Shown: positions 1 through 6,613 of the stretch, piece by piece | Position numbering within the stretch: position 1 is the first letter of the stretch | Layout: every line of letters starts with the position of its first letter | Origin: JBFLVN01 sp040758475 | Lineage (GTDB): Bacteria; JAGRBM01 | Assembly (NCBI GenBank): GCA_040758475.1 | Contig: JBFLVN010000123.1 | Location: 1-11,114, forward strand | Direction: 5' to 3' | DNA length: 11,114 nt | Made by a program: the position numbers and the translations under genes | Notes under the pieces: generated by a model | Database searches by the model: none | Told to the model about the DNA's origin: nothing | Seen by the model: only the letters and a program-made list of their open reading frames with translations

Positions 1-171
1 ACGCTCTGCTTCCTCGAAAATGCGAACTAGAGACTCTACTTTCCAATACGATGGGTGCCCCTCAAATGTTTCAAGAATTTTCAACGCTTGAAAGGCCAAT
101 AATATCAGATTGTTACAAGGAATTCCGCGCCATTCCCACCCCCAAACGAACCCTTGCGAGCCAACTTTTTA
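1..171 (-). other. Protein-like open frame running off the left edge, no start found
   Basis: The minus-strand frame from the TAA at 171-169 to base 1 is open for 56 codons and reads like a protein near the edge (…LILLAFQALKILETF…, then …YWKVESLVRIFEEAER), with helix-like leucine spacing. There is no ATG or GTG in frame and no ribosome binding site; the only starts would be CTG at 108 or TTG at 99. GC is about 42% in bases 1-120, against much higher values in the body of the window, and codon endings are not C/G-biased. It could be the start of a gene continuing leftwards, a decayed remnant, or chance. The opposite strand is also open at 3-203 but has a less protein-like composition. I do not recognise a family. 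Confidence 0.2.
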
Positions 172-297
172 CAAACTTCCCGGTGACCGGCGGACTCATT
201 TAAGATAATCTGAACCAATCGGTACAGGGGCTCATCGGTCCGGGCGGATGGCTTTCCGTGCGCCCGCAAACCCCTGCCGATCTTTGAGGAAACCACC
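172..297 (+). promoter_or_regulatory. Leader and ribosome binding site of the radical SAM gene
   Basis: No gene is supported here. A GAGGA Shine-Dalgarno at 286-290 sits 7 bases before the ATG at 298 and fixes that start. A promoter must lie upstream: GATAAT at 204-209 is the best -10-like hexamer, but no convincing -35 lies at a normal distance (GTGACC at 183-188 gives only a 15-base spacer), so the promoter itself remains unassigned. Confidence 0.45.
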
Positions 298-1650
298 ATG
301 AGCAAGCTCCTTCTCGTCGCCCCTGCCGGCCTGGAAGTCCAAGGGGTCCGGGGAAAACACGTCCATCACCTGAACCTCGGCATCCTGGCTGCCCTGGGCG
401 AGAAGTATTTCACGGACATCGAAATCGCGGAGGAGGAATTCTCCCCCATCGACCTGAACCAGACCCCCGATCTCGTGGGCATGACGATGATGACGTGCCA
501 GGCCCCGCGCGGGTACTGGCTGGCCGACCATTTCCGGAAGAAAGGCTCGAAGGTGATCATGGGCGGAAGCCACACGTCCTTCCGCCTGGAAGAAGGGCTG
601 CGCCACGCCGACGCCGTGGTGAACGGCGAAGTCGAAGACCTTTGGCCCCAAATCATGCAGGATTTTTCGGGCGGCAAACTCGAAGGGAAGGTCTACCACG
701 CCGACACCCTTCCCGACCTCGCCAAGATTCCCATGCCCCGCAAGGACCTCTTCTTCAAGACGAACACGACCTTCAACGCCCAGGTCATCCAGTCGGGCCG
801 CGGCTGCCCTTTGGGGTGCAAGTTCTGTACGGTGACGCAGATGTACGGGAAGACGTTCCGGACGCGCCCCGTCGAACACATCGTCGAAGAGATCAAGCGT
901 TTCCCGAGCGACGTCTACTTCTTCGTGGACGACAACATCTTCTTCTCCCACAAATACGCTTACGAACTCTTCGAAGCCCTCCTCCCCCTCAAGATCAAAT
1001 GGGGAAGCCAGGCCTCGCTCGAACTCATCTGCCGGGACGAAGAGCTCCTCAAGCTCTGCGCCAAGTCAGGCTGCATTTCGCTTTTCGTGGGCTTCGAGTC
1101 CATCGACCAGGCGACGCTCAACGGGATGCACAAGAGTTTCAACAAGGTCCACAAGTACGAGCAGAACATCAAGAAGATCCAGGACGCGGGGATCAACGTG
1201 GTCGGCGCCTTCATCTTCGGCTTCGAGAACGACACGCCCGCCACCTTCAAGCAGACCCTCGATTTCGTGATGAAATCCAAGCTCGCCATGGTGAACACGG
1301 GCGTTATGACGCCCTTTCCCGGCACGGAGGTTTTCGACACGTTGGAAAAAGCGGGGAAAATCTTCGATCACGATTACGAGCACTACACGGGCGGCAACAT
1401 GGTCTGGAAGCACCCGAACTTCAATCAGGAAGAAATGGACCGGCTCTACTACGAGTTCCGGCACGAATTCTATTCGCTTGGCAGCATCGCGAGGCGCTTC
1501 TGGGCCAACCGCCGCCAGCCGCTCTACTACCTCGTCATGAACTTCGCACACTACTGGCGCACGCACCACCGCAAGCAGGGCCGCCAGTTCGACGTCCTCA
1601 AGGAAGCCCCGGCGCAAAAGCTCGACCGGGAAGATATGTTCGCGGCGTAA
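298..1650 (+). CDS. B12-binding-domain radical SAM protein, substrate unknown
   Basis: This 450-residue protein has the two-part layout of class B (cobalamin-type) radical SAM enzymes. Residues about 1-130 look like the Rossmann-like B12-binding domain, with GGSH at 89-92 and the family's GEVEDLWPQ segment near 110-118. The radical SAM core begins near 160 and carries the cluster ligands C170, C174 and C177 in GRGCPLGCKFC. The later pattern (VDDNIF near 210, GFES near 265, FGFE near 307, PFPGTEVF near 340) is typical of the BchE/HpnJ-like group. The N-terminal domain shows no DxHxxG motif, which many class B members also lack. A C-terminal tail of about 60 basic and aromatic residues follows the core. 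The gene stands alone, has a good ribosome binding site and ends at a strong terminator, so neighbours give no clue to the substrate. Methylation or ring rearrangement of a lipid or tetrapyrrole-like substrate is possible from family knowledge only. Confidence 0.9.
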   Translation: MSKLLLVAPAGLEVQGVRGKHVHHLNLGILAALGEKYFTDIEIAEEEFSPIDLNQTPDLVGMTMMTCQAPRGYWLADHFRKKGSKVIMGGSHTSFRLEEGLRHADAVVNGEVEDLWPQIMQDFSGGKLEGKVYHADTLPDLAKIPMPRKDLFFKTNTTFNAQVIQSGRGCPLGCKFCTVTQMYGKTFRTRPVEHIVEEIKRFPSDVYFFVDDNIFFSHKYAYELFEALLPLKIKWGSQASLELICRDEELLKLCAKSGCISLFVGFESIDQATLNGMHKSFNKVHKYEQNIKKIQDAGINVVGAFIFGFENDTPATFKQTLDFVMKSKLAMVNTGVMTPFPGTEVFDTLEKAGKIFDHDYEHYTGGNMVWKHPNFNQEEMDRLYYEFRHEFYSLGSIARRFWANRRQPLYYLVMNFAHYWRTHHRKQGRQFDVLKEAPAQKLDREDMFAA

Positions 1651-1670
1651 ATCAGGGTTTTCCAAACAAG

Positions 1671-1704
1671 AAGAGGCGCAGCAAGCTGCGCCTCTTTCTT
1701 TTTA
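1671..1704 (+). terminator. Intrinsic terminator between converging radical SAM and prfB genes
   Basis: AAGAGGCGCAGC at 1671-1682 and GCTGCGCCTCTT at 1685-1696 form a perfect 12-bp inverted repeat, which in practice gives an 11-bp stem with a CAAG tetraloop. On the plus strand the stem is followed at once by TTTCTTTTT (1695-1703), so it is a textbook Rho-independent terminator for the radical SAM gene. On the minus strand the stem is followed by CTTGTTTGG, a poorer U-tract, so termination of prfB there is likely weaker but possible. Confidence 0.9.
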
Positions 1705-1721
1705 TGCATCAGCAAGGGTTT

Positions 1722-2889
1722 TTATTCTTCCTCATCCTCCGGCCCGGTGTCGCCCTTGCGGACGCCGAGGAGGAAGGATTCGATGAATTCCTGGAGGTCG
1801 CCGTCGAGCACCTTGTCCGTGTCGCCGATTTTCACTCCCGTGCGGTGGTCTTTCACCATCCGGTAGGGCTGGAGGACGTAGGAGCGGATCTGGCTCCCCC
1901 AGGCGATGTCCTTCTTGCTCGCCTCGATGGCGTCCCGTTCCGCTTCGCGTTTCTTGGTTTCCAGGTCGTAGAGCTTGGCCTTGAGGAGCTTCATGGCCAT
2001 GGCCCGGTTCTGGTGCTGGCTGCGCTCGTTCTGGCAGGCGACGACGATCCCCGACGGGATGTGGGTCATGCGGACGGCCGAGTCGGTCTTGTTGACCTTC
2101 TGGCCCCCCTTCCCGCCCGCGCGGTAGGTGTCGATCCGCAAATCTTCTTCCTTGATCTCGATCTCGATGTCGCCCTGCACGTCGGGATAGACGAAGACGC
2201 TCGCGAAGGAAGTGTGGCGCCGCTTGTTGGCGTCATAGGGCGAGATTCTCACGAGCCGGTGGACGCCCGATTCGGCTTTCAAATAGCCGTAGGAATAAGG
2301 CCCTTTGACGGTGAACGTGGCGCTCTTGATTCCCGCTTGCTCGCCTTCGGAGAGCTCGAGAATTTCCGTCTCCCACTCGCGCCGCTCGCAGTAACGGAGA
2401 TACATCCGAAGGAGCATTTCGGCCCAGTCCTGGGCTTCCGTCCCCCCCGAGCCAGCGTTCAAGGCGACGATGGCATCGGCGGCATCGTTCTGGCCCGAGA
2501 GCATTTTCTTGAATTCGAGGGAGCGGACGCCCTCTTCGACGGCCGAGACCTTGGCCTTGAGTTCGCCGAGCATGCCGGTATCCATCGCTTCGGCCAGGAG
2601 GTCGGCGAATTCCTTGGATTCGTTCAGCTCGGAGGAAGTCTTCTCCCAGGGGTCCAGGAGTTCGACGAGGCGCTTTCGCTCGGCGACGATCTTGCGCGCA
2701 GCCTCCGGGTCGTCCCAGAAGCCGGGCGCGCTCATCTTCCCTTCGATTTCTTCGAAGCTTTTTTTCGCTTTGGCGATGTCAAAGATGCCCCCGAAGGGGC
2801 AGAAGCCGGGAGGAGGCGGAGGAAAGCCGCTCCCGAAGCTCGGAGAGTTCGGCTTTGGGATCGACGATGGTGTTGGAAATTTCCGGCAC
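1722..2889 (-). CDS. prfB: Peptide chain release factor 2, made by +1 programmed frameshift
   Basis: RF2 recognises UGA and UAA in the ribosomal A site and triggers peptide release. Translation begins at GTG 2889, six bases after a GGAGG Shine-Dalgarno (2900-2896), and gives 36 codons ending …LRGHL before an in-frame TGA at 2781-2779. A +1 shift at CTT TGA C moves into the frame beginning GAC at 2780, which reads DIAKAKKSFEEIEGKM and then the RF2 body, 388 residues in all. The body shows the GGQ loop at about residues 261-263, followed by KVNKTDSAVR, and the stop-codon recognition tripeptide as SPY at 216-218, where E. coli RF2 has SPF. The 45-residue distance between the two motifs equals that in E. 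coli RF2. A caller that ignores the shift would start at ATG 2735 and lose the first 51 residues. prfB lies 54 bases downstream of radA on the same strand and converges on the radical SAM gene. Confidence 0.96.
2778..2793 (-). promoter_or_regulatory. prfB: RF2 programmed +1 frameshift site
   Basis: The minus strand reads CGGGGGCATCTTTGAC. The E. coli prfB site is AGGGGGTATCTTTGAC, so the internal Shine-Dalgarno-like G run, the 3-base spacer, the slippery CTT, the TGA stop and the poor-termination C that follows are all kept in register. Low RF2 lets the ribosome pause at TGA and slip by one base to make full-length RF2; high RF2 terminates the leader peptide. This is known autoregulation. The sequence match is seen directly; its use is inferred from the conserved protein in both frames. 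Confidence 0.96.
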
Positions 2890-2893
2890 GGGA

Positions 2894-2917
2894 CGCCTCC
2901 AGAGGCGCGGGAATATA
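2894..2917 (-). promoter_or_regulatory. prfB: prfB start region: TATATT -10 candidate and hairpin over the Shine-Dalgarno
   Basis: In the radA-prfB gap the minus strand reads TATATT at 2917-2912, a 5/6 match to a -10 box; no good -35 lies 16-18 bases upstream (TGGCCC at 17). Just downstream, CGCCTC TG GAGGCG (2907-2894) is a perfect self-complementary element whose right arm contains the GGAGG ribosome binding site of prfB. Longer transcripts running in from radA could therefore fold over the start site, while a transcript starting at about 2905 would lack part of the left arm. The hairpin is short, so its strength is uncertain. Confidence 0.35.
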
Positions 2918-2943
2918 GAGGGAATGGAACGGGAGGGCCAGCC

Positions 2944-4317
2944 TCACACCAGCCGGTCGAGAAGCTGGCCCACGTGTTCGATCCCTTCGAGCTGGGCTTC
3001 CCGGGGGACCTGGGATTTGTCCAACCGCTCCAAGCTCCCCTTGGGAATCCAGAAGCGCTTGAAGCCCATGCGGAATCCCTCGCCGATGCGCGCTTCGGCC
3101 TGGGAGACGGCCCGCACTTCGCCCGCGAGGCCCACTTCGCCGAAAATGACGGCCAGCGGGTCCACCGCTTTGGAAAATACCGAGGAAGCCATGGCGGCCA
3201 CGATGGCGAGGTCCGCCGCCGGTTCGGAAATCGTAAGGCCCCCGGCGGCGTTCACGAAGATGTCCTGGTCCGAGAGAGTCACCCCTCCCCGCTTTTCGAG
3301 CACGGCCGCCAGAAGCTGGGTTCGAAGAGAATCGACGCCGATGGAAGTCCGGCGCGGCGTCCCAAGGCGTGTCCCGGCCACAAGGGCCTGGATTTCGGCA
3401 AGGAGCGGCCGCGTCCCTTCGATCGCCCCGGTGACGACCGACCCGGGCGCCTTCTCCGGACGCTCGGTGAGGAACAAGGCCGAAGGATTTTCCACGGGAA
3501 AGAGTCCGCCCGCTTTCATCTCGAAGACGCCGATCTCGTTCGTCGAACCGAAACGGTTCTTAACGGCCCTAAGAATCCGGTAGGGAGTTCCCCGATCCCC
3601 CTCGAAATAAGCCACCGTGTCCACAAGGTGTTCGAGAATCTTGGGACCGGCGAGCGATCCTTCTTTCGTCAAATGTCCCACGAGCCAGACCGTGACGCCT
3701 TCTTCCTTGGCAAGGCGCGTTAAACGCCCCGCCGCTTCGCGGACCTGGGAAACGCTCCCCGGAATGCTCGTCAGCGCTTCGCTCGCCAAAGTCTGGATCG
3801 AATCGACGGCGAGCAAAGCGGGCTTGGTGCGACGGACTTGCTCCAGAATCGCTTCGAGGGAAGTCTCGCAGAAAAGAAGGACATCCGGCGAAAGAGCATC
3901 GAGGCGTTCCCCGCGCAGACGGATCTGGGCCGCGCTCTCTTCGCCCGAAACATAGAGAACGGGGACCCTCCCCTGCGCCCCCGCACAGGCCGAAAGGGCT
4001 TGAAGGAGAAGGGTCGATTTGCCGATCCCCGGATCGCCGCCCAAAAGGATCACCGATCCCGGCACCATTCCCCCGCCAAGCACCCGGTCCAGTTCCGAAA
4101 GCCCCGTCGAGAGGCGGCGGCCCACGGTGGTCGAGACGTCCGAGAGGGCCGTGGGCTCTATGCCGCCGCCGCGCGCGGCGGAGCGTTTGGCCGCCGTCTT
4201 CTCGACGATCTCTTCGGCGAACGAATTCCACGCGCCGCACTCGGGGCATTTTCCCGCCCATTTGGGCGATTCGTACCCGCAACCGCCGCAAACGAACACC
4301 GTCCGCTGTTTGGCCAT
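2944..4317 (-). CDS. radA: DNA repair protein RadA (Sms), RecA/DnaB-like ATPase
   Basis: This 457-residue protein helps process branched recombination intermediates, loading or moving along single-stranded DNA during RecA-mediated strand exchange. An N-terminal zinc ribbon (C10, C13, C24, C27) comes first. The RecA-like ATPase core has Walker A GGDPGIGKST at 93-102, Walker B LLAVDSIQT near 168-176 and the RadA signature KNRFG at 253-257. A C-terminal Lon-protease-like domain follows (…ISEPAADLAIVAAMASS… and VFGEVGLAGEVR region). Length matches the family, about 450-460. The ATG at 4317 is chosen because a GGAG ribosome binding site precedes it by 8 bases and the protein then begins MAKQRTVFVC, as in other RadA proteins; an in-frame upstream ATG at 4386 would add 23 unrelated residues and overlap the inverted repeat at 4373. 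prfB follows 54 bases downstream. Confidence 0.96.
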   Translation of the reverse strand: MAKQRTVFVCGGCGYESPKWAGKCPECGAWNSFAEEIVEKTAAKRSAARGGGIEPTALSDVSTTVGRRLSTGLSELDRVLGGGMVPGSVILLGGDPGIGKSTLLLQALSACAGAQGRVPVLYVSGEESAAQIRLRGERLDALSPDVLLFCETSLEAILEQVRRTKPALLAVDSIQTLASEALTSIPGSVSQVREAAGRLTRLAKEEGVTVWLVGHLTKEGSLAGPKILEHLVDTVAYFEGDRGTPYRILRAVKNRFGSTNEIGVFEMKAGGLFPVENPSALFLTERPEKAPGSVVTGAIEGTRPLLAEIQALVAGTRLGTPRRTSIGVDSLRTQLLAAVLEKRGGVTLSDQDIFVNAAGGLTISEPAADLAIVAAMASSVFSKAVDPLAVIFGEVGLAGEVRAVSQAEARIGEGFRMGFKRFWIPKGSLERLDKSQVPREAQLEGIEHVGQLLDRLV

Positions 4318-4511
4318 CGCTCGCGCTCCAATCGCTCTATGAATCCTACACTGAACCCCGCTTACTTTTCTTGCAAACACCGTCACGATTTACTCCAAAC
4401 GGTGTTTGCGTTCCCTCCATATGACGAATGCCTGCTTCTTGTCTTTGCAAGGGGTGGTGCTAGTCTCGATCATCGAAGGGAGCCCGTTTTTGCACGCGGC
4501 TTCCTGATCCC
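4318..4511. promoter_or_regulatory. Divergent control region between radA and the acyltransferase gene
   Basis: About 190 bases without a gene. For the plus-strand gene, TTGTCT (4439-4444) and TAGTCT (4461-4466) lie 16 bases apart, with TGC just before the -10 as in extended -10 promoters; this is plausible but not strong. For radA, TAGGAT (minus strand, 4348-4343) is -10-like but no -35 lies at the right distance (TTGCAA at 4376-4371 is 22 bases away). A perfect inverted repeat at 4373-4409 lies upstream of both candidate promoters. No Shine-Dalgarno precedes the ATG at 4512. Confidence 0.35.
4373..4409. repeat. Perfect inverted repeat with 11-bp arms, possible operator
   Basis: GCAAACACCGT (4373-4383) and ACGGTGTTTGC (4399-4409) are exact reverse complements separated by 15 bases, with arm centres 26 bases apart. 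Neither strand has a U-tract after the structure (plus: GTTCCC; minus: AAGAAAAG), so it is not a normal terminator. Its place between divergent genes, upstream of both candidate -10 boxes, suggests a binding site for a dimeric regulator or a hairpin in a leader transcript. No regulator gene is present nearby to identify the binding protein. Confidence 0.7.
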
Positions 4512-5384
4512 ATGAACCGCAACCAGCGCGAATTCGTCGAACGCATCGCCCGTCAGGTGTTGGGCGACGAAAAAGTCGAAGAACTAAAGCAAATCCCCTT
4601 CCAGGACCTGGGTTTCGGCTACGACCAGTTCGGCATGGAGCGGGAAAGTTCGCTCGCCGCCTACCTCGTCGCCCGCGTCCTCTACGAGCGCTACTTCCGC
4701 GTCGAGAGCCGGGGGAACGAGAACGTCCCCAAGACGGGCCGCGCCATCCTGGCCGCCAACCACTCGGGGACCATCCCCATCGACGGCATGATGATCGGGG
4801 TGGACCTTCTCGAAAAAGGCGCCCCGCCCCGGGCCATGCGGGCCGTCTTCGAGAACTTCGTCCCCAAAGTCCCCTTCGTGGGGCTCTTCTTCACCCGGGC
4901 CGGACAGGTCGTGGGCCACCGCCGCAACTTCGAGGAACTCCTCAAGGCCGGCGAATTCGTCGTCGTCTTCCCGGAAGGGGCCAAGGGGACGGGCAAGCTC
5001 TTCAAGGACCGCTACAAGCTCGTCCGCTTCAACGTGGGATTCATGGAGCTCTCGCTCCTCCATCAAGCGCCACTCGTTCCCTGCGCCGTCATCGGCGGCG
5101 AAGAGCAGATGCCGATCCTCTTCAAGAGCAAGGCCCTCGCCAAGCTCTTCGACATCCCCTACGTGCCGATCACGCCCACGTTCCCGCTCCTGGGACCGCT
5201 CGGGCTCCTTCCCTACCCCACGAAGTACTACATTCAATACGGCGAGCCGCTCCATTACTACAAGGAATACGGCCCCGACGCGGTCAAGCACCCGGACCTG
5301 ATCCGGCGCCTCGCCGACGAATACCAGGAGATCGTCCAGCAAATGATCAACGACGGCCTCAAGCAGCGGGAGAGCATTTTCTAG
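4512..5384 (+). CDS. Lysophospholipid acyltransferase-like protein (PlsC superfamily, MGAT-like)
   Basis: This 290-residue protein probably transfers an acyl chain to a glycerolipid or related acceptor at the inner membrane. The catalytic histidine motif reads NHSGTIPID (H84 to D91), an HX6D form like the MGAT-like LPLAT subgroup rather than the classic NHX4D of PlsC. The acceptor-binding motif FPEGAKGTG is at 153-161. Before it, FENFVPKVPFVGLFFTRAG and a basic GHRRN segment fit the second conserved block of the family. The N-terminal 60 residues (…DLGFGYDQFGMER… and …LVARVLYERYF…) resemble the leader seen in acyltransferases that sit next to SDR genes. No signal peptide is seen; the protein is probably a peripheral membrane enzyme. 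The downstream SDR starts one base after its stop, so the two are surely co-transcribed. The start is the first ATG giving this leader, although it lacks a Shine-Dalgarno. Acceptor and acyl donor cannot be read from sequence. Confidence 0.88.
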   Translation: MNRNQREFVERIARQVLGDEKVEELKQIPFQDLGFGYDQFGMERESSLAAYLVARVLYERYFRVESRGNENVPKTGRAILAANHSGTIPIDGMMIGVDLLEKGAPPRAMRAVFENFVPKVPFVGLFFTRAGQVVGHRRNFEELLKAGEFVVVFPEGAKGTGKLFKDRYKLVRFNVGFMELSLLHQAPLVPCAVIGGEEQMPILFKSKALAKLFDIPYVPITPTFPLLGPLGLLPYPTKYYIQYGEPLHYYKEYGPDAVKHPDLIRRLADEYQEIVQQMINDGLKQRESIF

Positions 5385-5385
5385 G

Positions 5386-6390
5386 ATGAATGCCAAGGGC
5401 GAAAACGGGAACGGCGAATCGAAAGCCGGACGCACCTCCGACAAACGGAGAGTGCTCATCACGGGCGTCACGGGAACGCTCGGGCGCCAGCTCGCTGAAA
5501 AGCTCCTCTACGATAAGAAAATCGAACACGTCCTGGGCATCTCCATCGACGAGAGGCCCTACTACTTCGAGGATTTCGACCGGCAGCGTTTTACTTACAA
5601 GCAGGTCAACATCCTAAAGCCCCGGGAGCTCACGAACCTTTTCCTCTCCGACGACTTCAAAGCCCACGAGATCGACACGGTGGTCCATCTCGCCGTCCTC
5701 CACCGGCCCGAGTTCACGTCGAAAAAGACCCACGAACTCAACATCGAAGGGACGAAAGTCCTTCTCGACCGCTGCCTCGAAGACCCGCGCATCAGGAAAT
5801 TCATCTTCAAGTCGAGCGCCACGGTCTACAAGGTAAGGCCGCACAATCCCGTTCGCCTCACGGAGAATGACGATTTGAACTTCGAGCCCGACGCCCACCC
5901 GATGATCAAGGACATGGTGGACGCCGAGATGCTCTGCCGGGCCAAGATGGATTCAAAGAATCTCCAGGTGGTCGTGCTCCGCCCTTCGGCCACCATCGGG
6001 CGGAACGTTCACACGTTCTACAACCTTTACCTCGAATCCACCGTCGCCCTGCGGGTTGCCGGCTTCAACCCCATGGTGAACCTGATCCACGTGAAGGACG
6101 TGGTGCGCGCTATCCAGCTCGCCATCCACAAGAACGTGAAGGGGATCTTCAACATCGGTGGCAAGGAAACCGCCCCCCTGGCCGATCTCGCCCGCCTCGC
6201 CGGAGCGGTCAACGTCTCGCTCCCCGAGTTCATTCTCCAGCCTTTGAACCGCGTCCTTCGCGCCGTCGGGATGACCAAGTTCGAGGCCGAAGTGGACTTG
6301 GAGCGCCTCAAGTACGGCTGCCTGCTGGATACTTCGAAGGCCAAGAAAGTCCTGGGCTTCGAACCGCAGCACCACATCAAGTTCAGTTAA
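5386..6390 (+). CDS. Extended SDR (NAD-dependent epimerase/dehydratase family) without catalytic Tyr and Lys
   Basis: This 334-residue protein has the Rossmann nucleotide-binding start of extended SDRs: RRVLITGVTGTLG with GxxGxxG at residues 27-33, DTVVHLA near 97-103, and SSATVY at 143-148 where the catalytic Ser/Thr sits. The segment that normally holds YxxxK reads HPMIKDMVDAE (171-181); aligning on the Glu places Met173 and Met177 at the Tyr and Lys positions. LRPSATIG near 198-205 and VNLIHVKDVVRAI near 231-243 are ordinary extended-SDR features. The first 20 residues are polar and probably disordered. It starts one base after the acyltransferase stop, with translation likely coupled. Such atypical epimerase-like SDRs are known in bacteria (the UDP-glucose 4-epimerase subgroup 3 type includes members lacking the full active-site tetrad). 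It may bind NAD(P) but use altered chemistry or have a non-enzymatic role; the substrate is unknown. Confidence 0.85.
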   Translation: MNAKGENGNGESKAGRTSDKRRVLITGVTGTLGRQLAEKLLYDKKIEHVLGISIDERPYYFEDFDRQRFTYKQVNILKPRELTNLFLSDDFKAHEIDTVVHLAVLHRPEFTSKKTHELNIEGTKVLLDRCLEDPRIRKFIFKSSATVYKVRPHNPVRLTENDDLNFEPDAHPMIKDMVDAEMLCRAKMDSKNLQVVVLRPSATIGRNVHTFYNLYLESTVALRVAGFNPMVNLIHVKDVVRAIQLAIHKNVKGIFNIGGKETAPLADLARLAGAVNVSLPEFILQPLNRVLRAVGMTKFEAEVDLERLKYGCLLDTSKAKKVLGFEPQHHIKFS

Positions 6391-6419
6391 GGCTGATTCA
6401 GAACGAAGAACTTAGCGGC

Positions 6420-6608
6420 TTATTCCGGCTTCTTTTCCCCGTCTTCATCCCGGTAAAAGAGAACGAACGCCATGCTGGGGCGGCGGGAGGCGTCGCTGCG
6501 GACGAACTGAATGGATTCGAGGTGCCATCCCTGGGGGCCCCACTCGTTTAGGATATTCTCGATCGCCTCGTCCGTGACGACGCTCGTCTCCACCACTTTG
6601 TACCGCAT
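6420..6608 (-). CDS. Small DUF4177-like protein
   Basis: A 62-residue protein beginning MRYKVVETSVV and continuing with NEWGPQGWHLESIQFV and AFVLFYRDED. A YKVV start, a helix, a GWHLE-type turn and two further strands make the usual shape of the DUF4177 family, whose function is unknown. It starts 5 bases after the stop of def on the same strand. No clear Shine-Dalgarno is present, so translation is probably coupled to def. The frame is open further upstream to 6869, but that part lies inside def and reads as a shadow. It converges on the SDR gene with a 29-base gap (6391-6419) holding no evident terminator hairpin. Confidence 0.75.
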   Translation of the reverse strand: MRYKVVETSVVTDEAIENILNEWGPQGWHLESIQFVRSDASRRPSMAFVLFYRDEDGEKKPE

Positions 6609-6613
6609 GTGAT

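Noticed and set aside
495..2918. A very long plus-strand open frame across the radical SAM gene and antisense to prfB
   Set aside because: Its translation is Pro/Arg-rich and lacks any family pattern; it overlaps two certain genes and the terminator between them. It is a by-product of high GC and biased codon ends.
2732..2947. Separate small minus-strand gene upstream of prfB
   Set aside because: It lies in a frame different from both the RF2 leader and the RF2 body, and the region is fully explained by the frameshifted prfB reading.
4343..4362. LexA-type SOS box before radA, suggested by GTTCAG on the minus strand
   Set aside because: The other half of the myxobacterial-type LexA consensus does not match.
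4318..4386. Longer RadA start at ATG 4386
   Set aside because: The extra 23 residues do not resemble RadA, while ATG 4317 has a GGAG at proper spacing and gives the family's usual beginning.
4584..5471. Minus-strand open frame antisense to the acyltransferase gene
   Set aside because: Acidic, low-complexity translation mirroring the real gene; it overlaps both genes of the pair.
6391..6419. Bidirectional terminator between the converging SDR and DUF4177-like genes
   Set aside because: The 29-base gap has only short direct repeats and no stable inverted repeat with a T-tract.
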